Shown in pieces: positions 25,836 through 38,700 of a stretch of DNA of 64,000 nucleotides (position 1 is the stretch's first letter; each line of letters begins with the position of its first letter). The notes beneath the pieces are model-generated. The model worked only from the letters and a program-made list of their open reading frames with translations. It did no database searches and was not told the origin of the DNA. The stretch is from Loxodes magnus (lineage: Eukaryota; Ciliophora; Karyorelictea; Loxodida; Loxodidae): the NCBI GenBank assembly GCA_946699065.1, contig CAMPDV010000141.1, positions 248,001 through 312,000 on the forward strand, given 5' to 3'. Position numbers and translations under genes: made by a program.

Positions 25836-26639
25836 GTATAGATAAGTATGCAAAATCTTATAAAAAGAAAATTAGAAAAAGATAAATATTTTCATGTTTT
25901 TTTACGAATTCAAATTACTAAAAAAGCAAATTATAACTCGACAAAATTACTTTTCTTCGAGAAATAAATTGATTATAAAATATTAAAAATCAGAAGAGAG
26001 AAAACATAAAAATAAAGAAATTTAAATCTTTCAGGTTAGATTTTTCAAATGTTTATTCATTCTTCAATAAAAACTTAAAATTTAACTTTTCTTATTTTGA
26101 AAAAGCAATTTATTTTTTAATCGAATTATTGCAAATTTTTTTGTTTTGGTATTCACTCATTCTAAAAAAGATTTTAGTATATTAAGTTAGAATATATTTA
26201 TTAACAAACACATAGCTTCCAAAATAAATTTCTTGCTATTTAGTTTTGTTCACGATAATATAAATTTTAGATTTTATAAATGAATTATTATTAACCCGAA
26301 TATCCCTCTTTCTACCGAAGCAATTTTAGATTTTATTTTAAAAGTAATTAAATTTTTTAAATTTTGCTAATAGAAATTCTTTTTAATCTATAGGACCAAA
26401 TTATTTTAAATATCGCCGATCCTTTTAGTTTGAACTATCTCTGCGGAGATTTATTCTCGTAACATAATAAAAAGTATCTATTTATTTGAAATTTAGATTT
26501 TTGAAAAAAGAGTTTTTGAAAATTTTAATTGTAAGAGATACTTTTTTACCTATAGAAGCTTGTGAATCTTTTATTAATTAATTATTAACTTTGAATGCTT
26601 GAGAAAAGTACTTTTCATCGTGCTGTTTTCTCATAACGG
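25836..26639. other. Intergenic AT-rich DNA
   Basis: No gene recognised. Confidence 0.4.
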
Positions 26640-26825
26640 AATTTTAATAGACATAACATGATATTCTTCTGATCGGTTTCTTTAAACAGAGAATATCTTG
26701 AGTAATGTATCTAAAATCGAAAATAATAGGCTTAAAACATTTGCCAAGACTAAATGATCTTCAGACACGTTCCCTTCAAGATCTTGGACCTCTCCAAAAT
26801 CAGAAATTTAATCGGACAAATAAAA
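26640..26825 (-). repeat. Partial relative of the 14614 GC-rich element
   Basis: In minus orientation it has ATGGTAGGAGCGAG near its start and CTTGAAGGGAACGTGTCTGA inside, matching ATGGTGGGAGCTGAG and CTGAAGGGAACATTGTCTTT of the 14614-14925 element at comparable spacing. No clear target duplication was seen, so its limits are approximate. Confidence 0.4.
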
Positions 26826-27343
26826 ATCTCGCTCCTACCATTTTTTTATTATGTTCTTAACTTTTAACTTCAACTTAAATCTTTCACACTCTTATTTTCT
26901 TGCTTCTTTTAATTCCTCTTCGTAGAAACATTTGAAGATCTACCCAATCATGTTTTATTTCCTTTTATGCATAGATAATTTTTCACCGGATATTACTACA
27001 AATATTAATCATATTGCAAACTATAAGAATCACTTCCGAACAAAAAGTTTTAGATTATTTCTTTCCTATTTCCATGTTAAGTTTACTATACTTAACCTAG
27101 AAAATTTCTAAATTCCTTCAAGCTTTCTAGGAACATTTATGGTAATTTGCATCTCTCAATAACACAAAGTGCTTCTTAATAAAGTTTTGTTCAAATTTTG
27201 TCTTCAATATAGTTCTCAATAGGAAGCTAACTTGAAATAATGAGTTGGTGTCTTTATTCATTCCTTAATACAAAATATCTTAAAGTTTATAAACTAATAA
27301 ACGGGTATCAATTATATTAAGATTATCTTTAAGCTACCCACAT
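26826..27343. other. Spacer
   Basis: No independent feature recognised. The 5' end of the next gene may lie here. Confidence 0.35.
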
Positions 27344-28580
27344 TTTTCTTTTTCAAGAGCATATAGAACGAACTATACTAGATACAGTGAGTTGAGCAAC
27401 TTAAAGATCTTCTTAGTAAAGTTAAAAATGTGGAAATGGTCTATCGTTAATTAAAAGAAAATATAAATTGTCTAGTTAAAGTTAAAATTTCAGACTGCTG
27501 AAGTAAAATAAATAAGTTTTATAAGAGTGTTAAATTAAATTAATTGGAGCGTCTTAGTTTATGAAGTTTTAACATGCAGTGAGAATAAAGTAAATCAAAT
27601 GAAATTTTGAAGCGAATTTAGAAAAATTAAGTTCGTATTGATTTAAGATAAATATTTAGATCAGCCTTTTGAAAAAGTTTCATATGAATAGGCAAAAAAG
27701 ATGGCAGGATTCATTGTGGCTCCAAAAAAAGCAGGAGTAAACGACATCCTAGAAAGGCTAGGACAAGGAAAAAGATATCAGCCTATAAGGAAGAGTCTCC
27801 CATCTTTGAAGAAAAGCCTAGGAAATAGACTAAATATATAATGCGCTCGGAAGTCTCGAATCTCACTACTTAATATTAAATAAGCTATGATTAGCTGATT
27901 AAAGTGGTGCTGGACCTCCAGGAAGAAGTCAAAAAGTTGAAAAAAGGCAATAAGAGTTTAATTAAAAATTTGAACTTTCAGAAAATATAATCGAGACTTA
28001 TAAACTAAGAAAGAGACCTTAAAGCATTTTGAAATATTTCAAAAAGACTAGAGAAGTTAATCACAAAACTAGCAATAGAGGCAAAAAAAAGGATCAATAA
28101 GTTATAAAAAGTAGAAGAAAGCCAGTACAAATTGCATCGTTAAATGGAGCTGAAAGAATAAAGGAATGATCCAATGATAATTGAAGATGAAAAAACTCAA
28201 TATTTCAACTTAAATGACACGCAAAATGATGTCATTACTGAAGCTCCCAAAAGTATCCGTGGAAAGGTGCTAAAAATTTTTCAATTTTAAGATAGAATAA
28301 TGAAACTAGTTGAAGTATTTGGAGAACAAAAAGAAGAGACAATAACAACTAAAAATAAAGAGAAATATTATATTGTAAAAATTTGTTGAAACTTACAGGA
28401 AAAAAGATATCTAGTATCTAGGTGAAAGAAGAATTCAAGGACAACATGCATGACAAGGAGAAGAGTTGTAGAGATTTTCATATTTTTATGTTTAGCCTAG
28501 AGCAATCTAGAGATTGGAGGGAAAGAGGTGAAATACCTCCAAGAACGCTAGAAATCAATTTCGTATTTGTGTTTGTATGA
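27344..28580 (+). CDS. Coiled-coil family protein, copy 2
   Basis: One frame runs from about 27344 to 28380 with strongly helical content: VEQLKDLLSKVKNVEMVY, a basic stretch SKKSRSKRHPRKARTRKK that could be a nuclear localisation signal, and the family core YDQLIKVVLDLQEEVKKL, RLINQERDLKAFWNI, VLKIFQFQDRIMKLVEV. The core matches the genes at 20030-20890 and 55654-56479. The last block (VKEEFKDNMHDKEKSCRD, PPRTLEINFVFV) is in another frame and ends at TGA 28578-28580, so at least one intron near 28370-28420 is implied. No start codon could be fixed; an N-terminal exon may lie upstream. Function unknown. Confidence 0.5.
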
Positions 28581-31500
28581 ATATCTAAAGCTCTAGTTTT
28601 TTGAGGCTATATCTTCTATATTAATTTTACTAAATTAGATTTTAAAACTTAATTCTCTTAAGACCATAATCTATTGAATAATAGCTAAGTTAAGGAATTA
28701 ATTTAAATTATTCTGGGTAATTTACTTACTAATTTAGCTAAAGAAAAGAGGATATAATAAGATTTAAACATTCAAAAGGAAAATAAAAAAACTGGCTTTT
28801 GATATAAATTTAGATAATTTGCTGCATTTTCAAAGAAAGATTAAAGAAGTATTTATCATAGCTGAAATTTAACTTGCTAGCAAATGATAAAAAGCAGAAA
28901 TAATGCTAGAAGGGATAGATAAAAAAAATTTATAATGTAGACAATTAATATGCCATAATTTGATAAGCTCTATTGTACTTTTTTAACTTTATTCAAGAAA
29001 AAGGTAGATCACTCTCTTCTTATTTTTAACTTAATAGATTTACCTATTTAAAATTTATATATTAGTCGAAGTAATTTCTTTCGTAATAATCTAACGATTT
29101 GGAAACTCTTAAATATAAAGGATTATTATTCATCAATAGAGTATACTTAAATATACATTATATTGACTTACTATCTCGCTTTAATTTAATTCGCTTACAC
29201 TTATGGATTCAAATTAAAAGTTTGCTCCTTTTAAATAAGGATTAATAGAGCTTTTAAACTTGGAAGTTACGTAATGCGATTTGAATAGTAGAAGTTCTTT
29301 TATGCAGCTAAATTTGTTATTCCGTAATTATTTATACCAAACTAGGTGATTTCTTGATAGCTATTTTTTAGTTTATCATTTCAGGTCAAATATGCATAGA
29401 ATCTTCTTATAAGTTAAATACCTTTTTTGATGCAAAACTTCTGAAAAAGTCTTTAAACTGAAGTAATGCAATCCTGGTTTTTTTCTTTGAAGCAGATAAG
29501 AAATTAACTTCACTCTTAAGTGAAACATTTTGAAAGAAAATTAAAGGGCCAAGATAACGATTTAGCTATGATTGGTAGTTCTTTTGAAAGATAGCAACAG
29601 ATGAGCATTCAGATTTAATGAGCTCGATAATTATGAAAAAATAGTTGAGTGATTATGTTGCGGAATGTTATCAATCAAAGATGACTTGAATTGAAAAAAA
29701 TGTAAAGAGTTCATAAACTAAATTTAGAAAAAGTTGCAATGGAAATTAGATTTTTATAACTATAATGCTTAGAGAATAAATCCTCTACATTTGTTTAGAT
29801 AAAAACAAATTAAAATACAAACTTTAGGATTGAAAAGTCAAGCAAATACTACTACGCAAAAATAATAGAGAACACTATCAATAAAAGACACCTAACTAGA
29901 TTGAAAGCAAACATGACAGAAGATTGATATTTTATTTTTTGGAAGCTGTTGAAGAGATTTTAAGCGAATTTTTATTTTCAAAACTTATAAACAGTCGTAT
30001 AAAAAGTACAATTTGTAAAGTATAGAAAAATCAAACGTTGACAAAAAGTTTAATAATTTAGTGAAAGAGAATACTTAAAAAAATCGATTTATGAAGCAAA
30101 GAAGAGATTATGGTCAAATATTTAGAAATTAGACCAATAAATAAAAGATTAAGCATAATATTTAAGTACAACTAATTTAACAAATCTTAAAGGAAAAAAG
30201 AATAAAATCTATTTCGAAATTTTTTTCCTTGATTAATTAGAGTTAATTTAGTCTTTTTTTCGAAGTTAGATAACAATAGAAATATTAAAGAAAAATAACT
30301 TAAACAGAAAGGAAAAAAATTCAGTGGTTTTATAATAAATGGGAAATATTCATAATAATTAGGTAGATCAGTTAGGGTTAATTTCTATTTTTCTGATCTA
30401 TAAGCGTTGACATCGAGATTGCTAAAAGATAATAAATTATAGAAAATTTAATATAATAACTACAGTAAAAAGGAAAGGGAGAAATCTAAAGATTGCTAAA
30501 CTTAAAAAAGAAAAAAATCACGATTTTAATAAGAACAAGAGTAAAAATTATAAAACGATGAGAAGCATAATTGATAGCTAATTCGTTCAGTATTACATCA
30601 TTCACATATATCAAAACATTTGAAAAAAAGTTAGGATAGATTTTCTATTTATCTATTAATTACACAGGCAGATTATACTAAAGAAAGGAGCTAAATTATG
30701 ATTACAGAGATAATTTTAATTAAGTTTACTAAATAAATACTTTACTTATATAGCATTCTAACTATTTATATTCGCTTATTAATTTTTAACTTTTTAACAT
30801 TGCTTAGACTTCAGAAAATTTCTTTTTTAAGTTCTATATTTTTTCCTCTCAGTCGTGGTTGAATTTTTAATAACTTTATCTAATTCAATTTTTTAAGTAC
30901 TAAAGTCGTTTTATTTAAAAAAGAGGAAATGACTAAGTTAATTTGGTTTATACAAAAAGGTGAGTTAAATGCATAAATAAAAGGAGTTTAGTTGTTAGGA
31001 TAATAGCATTATTTATTTCCTTCACTATACTTTAGATTTAAATTCTAATCTCTTACTAAAAGATGATAGCCAAATGTATGTTATATCTACATCTTAAAGA
31101 CCAGAATCTAAATCTTCTTTCTCAATATTTGTTTATTTGACACTCTGATTTCTGACACTTCTTTTTCCTTCACAAACCTACCGAGTAAACTATTTCCAAA
31201 AAATAAACAAAGCTAATAATTTAATTAATAAAAAGAGTTAAAGGTAAGAAAGTAAATAAGTGTTAATAAGGATGTATACTACAAAATAGATATGATTATT
31301 TAGATATTTTAGTTCCTAATTCATTTATTTATTATTAGTTATAAACTAATCTTTAAACTTTAAAGGACTCATATGAAATGTTCATTTGGCATTCTATCTT
31401 TAATTATTATTTAATACTCACATCGATGTACACTTATACTGCAAATTAAGAATTACTATAAAGCTTAAGAAATATCCTTTTTAAATTAATCCTTTATTAC

Positions 31501-32219
31501 TCTAGTTTAGTGGTAACGCTATTTAGTTTTCTTTTAAGACAGAAAATAGAAATGTTTGGTTTGAAATTTTCAGTTGAATCTATAAATTAGAGAAAGTCTA
31601 CTTTAGGATTTAAATTGTACTTCTATACGAAGTTGAGCAATTTCCAGTCATATAAAAAGACTAGCTTGATAAAAAGGAAAAAAAGGGGATAATTTTCAAT
31701 TGAAAATGTGCATTAATAACTTTACCTAGTTATTTATCAATCTTCAATTATACCCAATTAGTCTTATTTCAGATTAATAAATAAATACAATTCTTTATTC
31801 GATTATAAACATTCATTAGCAATAGCATCCTTAATGCTTATAGGCTAGTTTATTTCTAAGTTTAAATTAATAAAATTGAATCGAAAATTATTTATGCAAA
31901 TAGATAATAAATAAAGTTTCTGACTCGATAGATTCTAAGATAGAGTGATTAATGAGAAAGCTAATTATTACGTCTACATCAAATAAAAAATATATTATAC
32001 TAGCTTTTTATTCTGTAAATATAGGAGAAAACTATAGGAGATAGTTGGAAATAGACAACTATTCATTAAATATTTAACGCTAGTACTTTTATTTTTCCCT
32101 GAAAATCTTAATCTCGCTATAGTAATCTAAAAGAGTTTATTATAATAGTTCTTAGAAATTAGATTTTTATTTAAATATAGATCAAATGAATTTATTGTAA
32201 ATCTAATCTTTTTGTACTA
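28581..32219. other. Long gene-poor stretch
   Basis: 3.6 kb of AT-rich sequence. Some purine-rich runs could be exons, but no domain, paralogue, tRNA or repeat was recognised. Confidence 0.4.
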
Positions 32220-35200
32220 TCACTTAAAATCTTCACCACTGCTATTAGGAGACTAACTCTTCTACTAGACTTTTTTTTAATTTTTTAAACTATTTAAACT
32301 CTTTTTTTTAGCGTCTTTTCTTTTTTCCTCTCTGCTCTCTTCTACAGAATTCTCTTCAATTCCTTATCCCTTTCATTCTTGTCACTTTTCATTAGTTTTC
32401 TCAAATCTACTACTTTTACGTTTTGGACTTTATTATTATTCTTCGACTTAATGTTGTTTTTTAAATTCTTACTAAGTGCTTGCATCATAATTAAACGCTT
32501 AATGTTAATTACTATTATTTTCTAAGTACCTCCCTTCCTGCTTTTTTTACTTCTTTTATTAATTTTTTCATGCTTCATTATTTATTGGTGAAATATTTGT
32601 TTATTACTCATAAGTAGACGAAAAATCACCTTAATCAATACTTTGCATTTACTCATTTCCTTAAAATTATCCCTTTTTATATTAAAAGCTTGAGCTATGA
32701 TTAAAATTTGTAGCAGCTTTATTTGTTAGCATGGATTGTTGGATATTTTAATCATAAAAGCTGTCATTATCCTTTAAATGTTTATCCCTTAAAGACCTTT
32801 AGCTATATTTTCTTTATCGTAAAGGAGAATTAGATTATGGTGGTTAGTGTCTTTAGTTTGCATGATGTTAAATTGTTTCCCTATTATATTTCTAACTTAA
32901 ATTTATAGAAGGTAAAATTTCTCCCGAATTAGGATGGTTTCTTCTGGATTATCTACTACTTTGAACTAACTTCTTTAGTTCTCTAATTTCCTTATCTTTT
33001 TCTAGTAACTACAAATTCTAATCTTAAAGTTTCTTTGTTAACTATTAACTCACAACATTAAATAAGCTTTATTACATCTACTTATAGTTCTAGTTCTTTT
33101 TGACTTACTAAATAGGATTTCTCTAAAAATACTAAATAATTTCTTAGGCGTTGATAGCTTATTATTAATTAAGTTAATCTCGTAGTTTTTATTTCTAAAT
33201 GTCTTAATAATTACCTATTCAAGAATGCTATTTATTTAAAGCTAATTATCATTTTTCAAATTTTTTATATCATGCTAGAGTTGTATATTTTCTTCTGCTT
33301 ATGCCTCTAGCTGCTCCTTCAAATCTTTATTTTCTTAAATTTACTATTTTAAACTTTTTAAATGCTTGCTTAGCACACTTAAATTTTGATCTCCTTAACT
33401 AAGTTTGAACTACAAATCTCCTATTTCACTTTTTTTGTTTTAAACTTCTTAACTTAACTTTGCTATTTCTTTTTAGAGACTTTTGATCTAAAAAATGTTA
33501 ATAAATACCTTCATTTCCTTATTTTAAGTTTAGGATTTATTATCTTTCTGTATGCTGCTGATTTTTTATTCGTATTGCTTATTTTCACTAATTAGATTCT
33601 GGTTATTCGTCTCCAGCTAGTGCATTTTTTCTTACAGTTACATCTAATCTTTTATTTATTCTTCTTAACTCTTTAGAACAAATTAGAGATTTAAAAATTC
33701 AATTTACTTACTTTTCAGATCTTATATTGCCGTTTTAAGTTTATTTTCTAATTTATTTATCTAGCGAAAATAATTAACTTACCTTAAAATTTTTATTTTT
33801 TACTTATAGTTAGTGATCTAGCACTAGACTTTCAATTTAATGAAGTAGCGTGTTTTTTTCTTAGTTACTCTCTTTCTGTTCTTAATCATTAGCGTTATTT
33901 GTATCTTTTTATGTTTATATTAGCTCTTTTATTTGTTATAAATCAGAAATCTTTTATTCTTTTTCTTCAATAGTATCCTTTAATTTTTTGATCTCAATCT
34001 CTTGAGTAAATTTATAATCTTGCAGCTCTTTTATTTGATTCTCGTATTTTTTAATCTGAATATAGAAATTTACTTTTTTCTCTCTATTTTGCATTTACAA
34101 TTGATGGTCATTTATTAAACTGTTTATCTTCTAATCTTACTGTTCATTTATTTGATATTGCATTTCTTTTACTTCTTAAGTATTTTAGCTTTCAGTTTCT
34201 TATTTATTTTATTCATTAAGTTCATTTTGGTCTCTTCAAGCTTATTATTCCTATTCAAATTGGATTTTAAAGTCTTGTAACTCGCTTTCTTTATCTACTA
34301 AATCTTGACTTAGTGAGTCTATTTGCTACTTTTATCTTTCAATCTTTAGTAAAATAAAAAAATACCTTTTTATCCTTATTTTTCATCTAAGACTAATGAT
34401 CCACTTATAATCTATTTATTTACTCTTTATGCTACTGATTTTTCTCTTCCTCTTATGCTTTTAATTACTCAGCTTAATCTTATAACTCCTTGTTTCTCTG
34501 ATTTAGCTCCTAGTTTTCTTATAATAGTTCCTAGTTAATCTCATTCATTCTTCTCTCTTACTTTTATTAATAACTTGAAGTCTACGAGTTCATTTCTTCA
34601 ATTGTGTTTTTCAAGTTTCTAATTTCCTAATCTTTTTCAAAAATTTAAGCCTAAAACTGTAAATTTTATCTATTTAAGCCTTTAATCTGAAAGTAATAAT
34701 AATAAATTACCTTTTTATCTTTGTTATTTATCACACTCTTTTGATTCTTTTATTGATTTTAAACGATTTGGTACTATTTATCATTATCTTCTAATTATAA
34801 TCGCCTCTATTAATTCTGGTCTTCTAGTGCTTTTATGCTTTATTTAAGGTTTTCAATTTTGCTTCATAACTACTAGACATTATGAGTACTTTCTAGATTC
34901 CATTATGAGTTATAATCCTCTATGTTTGGTTATTCTAGTATTGCTTATAGTTCCGATTCAAGATTTTGAATAACTTCTTGAATTTATTCTTTTTAAGGAT
35001 CTTCAAATTATTTTATAATGGAAATAGATGCTTCGTATACTTTCAGCTTCCTATCATAATTTATATTTATCAACTCCGATTACTCATAACGCTACTAAAA
35101 CTATTACATTTACTCCTATTCAAGTTCTCTATCCGGTATTTCATTGTCCAATTAAGAGAACATAAAGTTATCTTATGTTTGATTTTACTAATCCAGACTC

Positions 35201-35985
35201 TAATTCTATTCCTTTCACTAACTAATCCCTTTTTCTAGTCTCTTAATTTTTTATCTAAGAGTATAGTTTTCTTTCTCTATATTGTTTCCTTCAGTAGGTA
35301 AATTTTCAAGTATTGACTCACTAATTTAGTGATCAGTTTATATTTGCTTTTTCTAACTTCAGTCATATTCACTGAGCGAAAGTTAACTATTTAGCTTTAA
35401 TAGTACTTCCGTTATAGTTTTCCCTAAGTTTTTTAGCTCTTTAACTATTATTTTTCCTCTTCTGTTCTCATCATTAAACTATTCTATCTCATTTCTTAGG
35501 TTTTACAACTCCTGCTGAGACTCAGCATTGGATGATTATTGAATCAAGCTTACCTTCGTAGTTATTAAAGAAGAAGCTTTAGATAGTTTTTGAATAGTTA
35601 GATTGCTGTTTGCAAATAAATCTTCGTTAAGAAGCTAATTGACTTCCTTACAAATGAAGGCTTATTAGTTTGATATCTCTTCCATTGTTTTCTTTATATC
35701 TTCCTTCAATCAAACTAGTCTACTTTCTACATCTTCAGTTTGCTATTCCTACTATTAATTTTACTGAGAGCATAACTTCTATATTATTCGATCGTCTTTC
35801 ACTAAATCATTAAGATCTACCTCACAAACTTTTTGACAAGTCAAGCACTAAATTTACTTAGCCTAATCATACAAGCTAGTTAAGCAAAAGTGGCAAAAAG
35901 TATGATCACATGTTAGCTTATAAGGATTTCTGTGGTACAAATCAAAACTAATATTACAAGAAGGGCAGCATGGAGATACTGACAT
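32220..35985 (-). CDS. RING-finger giant coiled-coil protein with six mini-introns
   Basis: Starts at ATG 35985 with a RING finger: C-C-P-S-C, then LTCDHTFCHFC and CLTCQKVC give the pattern C-x2-C, C-x-H-x2-C-x2-C, C-x2-C. A longer in-frame ATG at 36054 is possible but adds a hydrophobic stretch. About 1000 residues of Gln/Glu/Lys-rich coiled coil follow, then a polar basic tail (NHPNSGEILPSINLS, SSSFQYKKGQF) ending SPNSSGEDFK before TGA at 32222-32220. Six introns restore one frame: 34687-34710 (24 nt), 34344-34365 (22), 34056-34073 (18), 33761-33782 (22), 33488-33508 (21) and 33195-33214 (20). All begin GTA and end AG. The spliced length is 1213 codons. Internal TGA codons (for example RLVWLKE, EYDWSQK) read as Trp. 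Likely an E3-type or cytoskeletal scaffold protein; the substrate is unknown. Confidence 0.8.
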
Positions 35986-36189
35986 TTTTATAAAGGATAG
36001 GAAAATAACTAATTTATAATGAAAAATAAGCAAATCTAGTACTTTATTTCTCAAATCTGACTATACTATTTACTAACTTACCATCTCACTTTCCAGAATA
36101 ACTTTCACTTCAATATTCTCATGATAAGATATGGGATGAGGATTAAAGGGAATGGGAGTTTATGTACTTTTTATTTAGATTAGTAGTAA
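35986..36189. promoter_or_regulatory. Presumed shared upstream spacer
   Basis: About 200 bp between the RING coiled-coil start and the divergent tRNA-Ser gene. No motif is distinct; the role is inferred from position. Confidence 0.25.
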
Positions 36190-36271
36190 GACACTTTGGC
36201 AGAGTGGTTAAGGCGATGGCCTGCTAAGCCATTGGGAATTTCCCGCGTGAGTTCAAACCTCACAGGTGTCG
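36190..36271 (+). tRNA. tRNA-Ser (GCU)
   Basis: 82 nt, class II. Acceptor GACACTT pairs with AGGTGTC; D arm GGCAGAGTGG; anticodon stem-loop with loop CTGCTAA, anticodon GCT; long variable arm TTGGGAATTTCCCG; T arm GTTCAAAC; discriminator G. Followed at once by a run of six T, a Pol III terminator. Confidence 0.95.
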
Positions 36272-36977
36272 TTTTTTAATCCTAGAATGAAAAAACAATT
36301 TAATTAACTAGCTCTAGTCACTTTAAGAGCATCATACTATAATCTCAATAGATAAAGTATATAAGGCTTTACTTTAAGCAAGTATAGCTACTTGTTATGT
36401 TCATAAGGGATAGCTAAAGCTTGTTAGTCTGATTATAAAACAAATGCAAAGCTTGCTATCAACTTAAAGATGTATTGTCAGATCATAGTTTGCTAATTAA
36501 AGCTTTCCTTTCTAGTAAGTTATCTTTCTGAGCGTTCTCTATCGTTTGTATATCTAAGGATTCTTAAATCTGGCAAACTGGATATCTCTTTTTATAGGAA
36601 TTATAAGGATCTAGTGAAAACGAATCGCTGATGAGATCATAAGATTAAAGAATGAATCAAGGAAGAGCATTTAGATATATATTCTCTTAGTGATGCTACT
36701 ATCCCTTAATTTAACTGACACAGGGATCTCTAAAGTCTCTCAAGAAATCTGGAGATTTAATTAAAAAAAGCATATTAAGCCAATGTATACGAACTAGAAT
36801 GAAGGAAGAAGTACATTGAGATATTATAGCTAGTTTAGGTAAATGAGTACATTGTTGTCTCTTTTCTTCTAACATAATTTTCTTTTGCTAGTCAAGAGTA
36901 TAATATAAAAATAGTTAAGAAAGGATAATTATTTGCTATATCAATCTATTATCTTTCATATTCTCTAAGATACAAAT
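36272..36977. other. Spacer
   Basis: The T run just after the tRNA is its terminator. Nothing else recognised before the kinase gene. Confidence 0.4.
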
Positions 36978-38700
36978 ATGGAAAACATTAACCTAGAGTA
37001 TACAATAAATGATGTAGAAAAGCTTTTGGAAGATAATGGAGCTAGTCCAAGCTCTTAAGCTAGATTAAGGATATGATAGTGATAAACACTGGTGCCAAGT
37101 TATAAATTTTTAAATTAATTAGAGATAATAGGGAGAGGAGGATCTGCTATTGTCTATAGAATTGAAATTGAAGGTAAAGATTATGCTCTTAAGATAATAA
37201 CTCAGAAAAGAGGAATCACTTAGAAGTAGCAAATCAAAGATTTTTACTTAGAATGCTAGTCACTTTTAACTGTTAGTCATCCAAACGTTTTAAGACTTAA
37301 AGGAGTGTCCTTAGATACAAGTGACGAAGATGATTGTCTCTTAAGTACTATCACTAAATATCAATAGAAGGGAAATCTCTTCGAGCTGATATAAAGCAAA
37401 TAGCTTTTCAATAATGTTTAGGATAAAAAGGAAAAATTTTAAAAGAAGCTAACTTTGCTTTAGGAAATAGCAGAAGGATTGAAAGCTATTCATCAAGCAA
37501 ACCTAGTTCACAGGGATATGAAATCCTAGAACATTTTGCTAAACAAGCATGACAAGCCTAAAATAGCAGATTTAGGTCTTACTCGGAATTTTATCTAAAG
37601 CTTTACATCTAAAGGCAGAGGAACTATTTACTGAATGGCGCCCGAATAATTTGATTTCAAATTTTATTAATAAAGCGACATTTGATCCCTAGCTTGTATA
37701 GCTGTAGAAATCTATAGCGAAAAGCTACACTGGCCATAAGACTAAAGCTAAGAAAATATTAAAAAAATGATACTAATTTTTAAAAAAATTCCGGATTTTA
37801 GTGATGATATAACATAAAATAAAAGACTGGGAGATTTACTAAAATAATGCTTTAGTTGAAATTGAGAAGAAAGACCGAATATTAAAGAAGTTATATAAAT
37901 TCTGTCTGAAATTAAGTAAGAAAGCTTATTTAATTCTGGTGAAGACCAAAACTAAAAACAGCTTCAAGAAAATAAATAAAGATATATGTAATAATAGGTA
38001 TAGTAAATAGAGCTTGCTAACTAGCCTGATTCCACCTAAATAAATGTTAGATATGAAGAGAGTTAAAAAGAGCAATCTTGTTAAAAGTCTGGAGAGTAAG
38101 TAGTAGATTAAGACTTTTTCAATGGATAGTAGTGAAACGGAAGCCTGGTAGAGAGTTAAAATTTGGACACTTCTCAGATAAATTAAAAGCTCATTGCAAA
38201 TCAATAGAATCAGTAAGAAAAGAATCCATTTAAATGTGAAAGATGCCAATAATACTGAGATATCTAGTAATATAAGATATAACTGAACTGTGATTGTATA
38301 TTATGTTTAAACTGCCTTTAAAGATGATTAAAAGACTTAATAGACGAGGAAAAATACTAAATATAAGAGTTAATTTGTCCTTTTAAGCATTGCAACATAC
38401 CTTTAGAATGGAATAAAAATACATAAACTTGCGATAACTTCAAAATAATCGAAGCTAATTTAGACAAAAAATACGTCGAAAAAATAGAGAATTTAAGAAT
38501 GAGAAATAACTTAGGAGTAAAGGAATGTCCTCAGTGCAATAGATACTTTTAAAAAGATAATAAAGAATGAGAATTCAATAAAAAATATTCCTAAGTATGT
38601 ATTATTTGCTGCAAAAGCTAAATATAACAACTATTAAATAAAGCATATACTTTGAAAGGTTTTCAAGGCAACTGCGTTCTTTGGTAACTCTCTTTTAAGA
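36978..38700 (+). CDS. Protein kinase with C-terminal RING/IBR-like zinc fingers
   Basis: The kinase domain spans residues about 48-310. The glycine loop is GRGGSAIV (52), the ATP-binding Lys is in YALKII (72), the catalytic loop is HRDMKSQN (178), the metal site is DLG (198; DFG in most kinases), and GTIY-W-MAPE, SDIWSLACIAVE and ERPNIKEV follow. All catalytic residues are present, so it should be active as a Ser/Thr or dual-specificity kinase. The Trp residues at 219, 236, 294 and 296 are all TGA. A Gln-rich linker leads to a Cys-rich region from residue 420: CERC, CDCILCLNC and CPFKHC, then CPQC and CIICC, resembling a RING plus IBR pair. The 3' end is uncertain: splicing a 16-nt GTA...AAG segment (38684-38699) would create a TGA stop at 38700, giving 568 residues; without it the frame stays open. 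Confidence 0.85.

Noticed and set aside
35863-36054. Start of the RING coiled-coil gene at the upstream ATG (36054)
   Set aside because: The added 23 residues are hydrophobic and precede a cytosolic RING; the ATG at 35985 directly before the finger fits the family better.
36978-38700. Kinase as a pseudogene because of many TAA, TAG and TGA codons
   Set aside because: All catalytic motifs are intact and each stop codon falls on Gln- or Trp-tolerant or conserved Trp positions.
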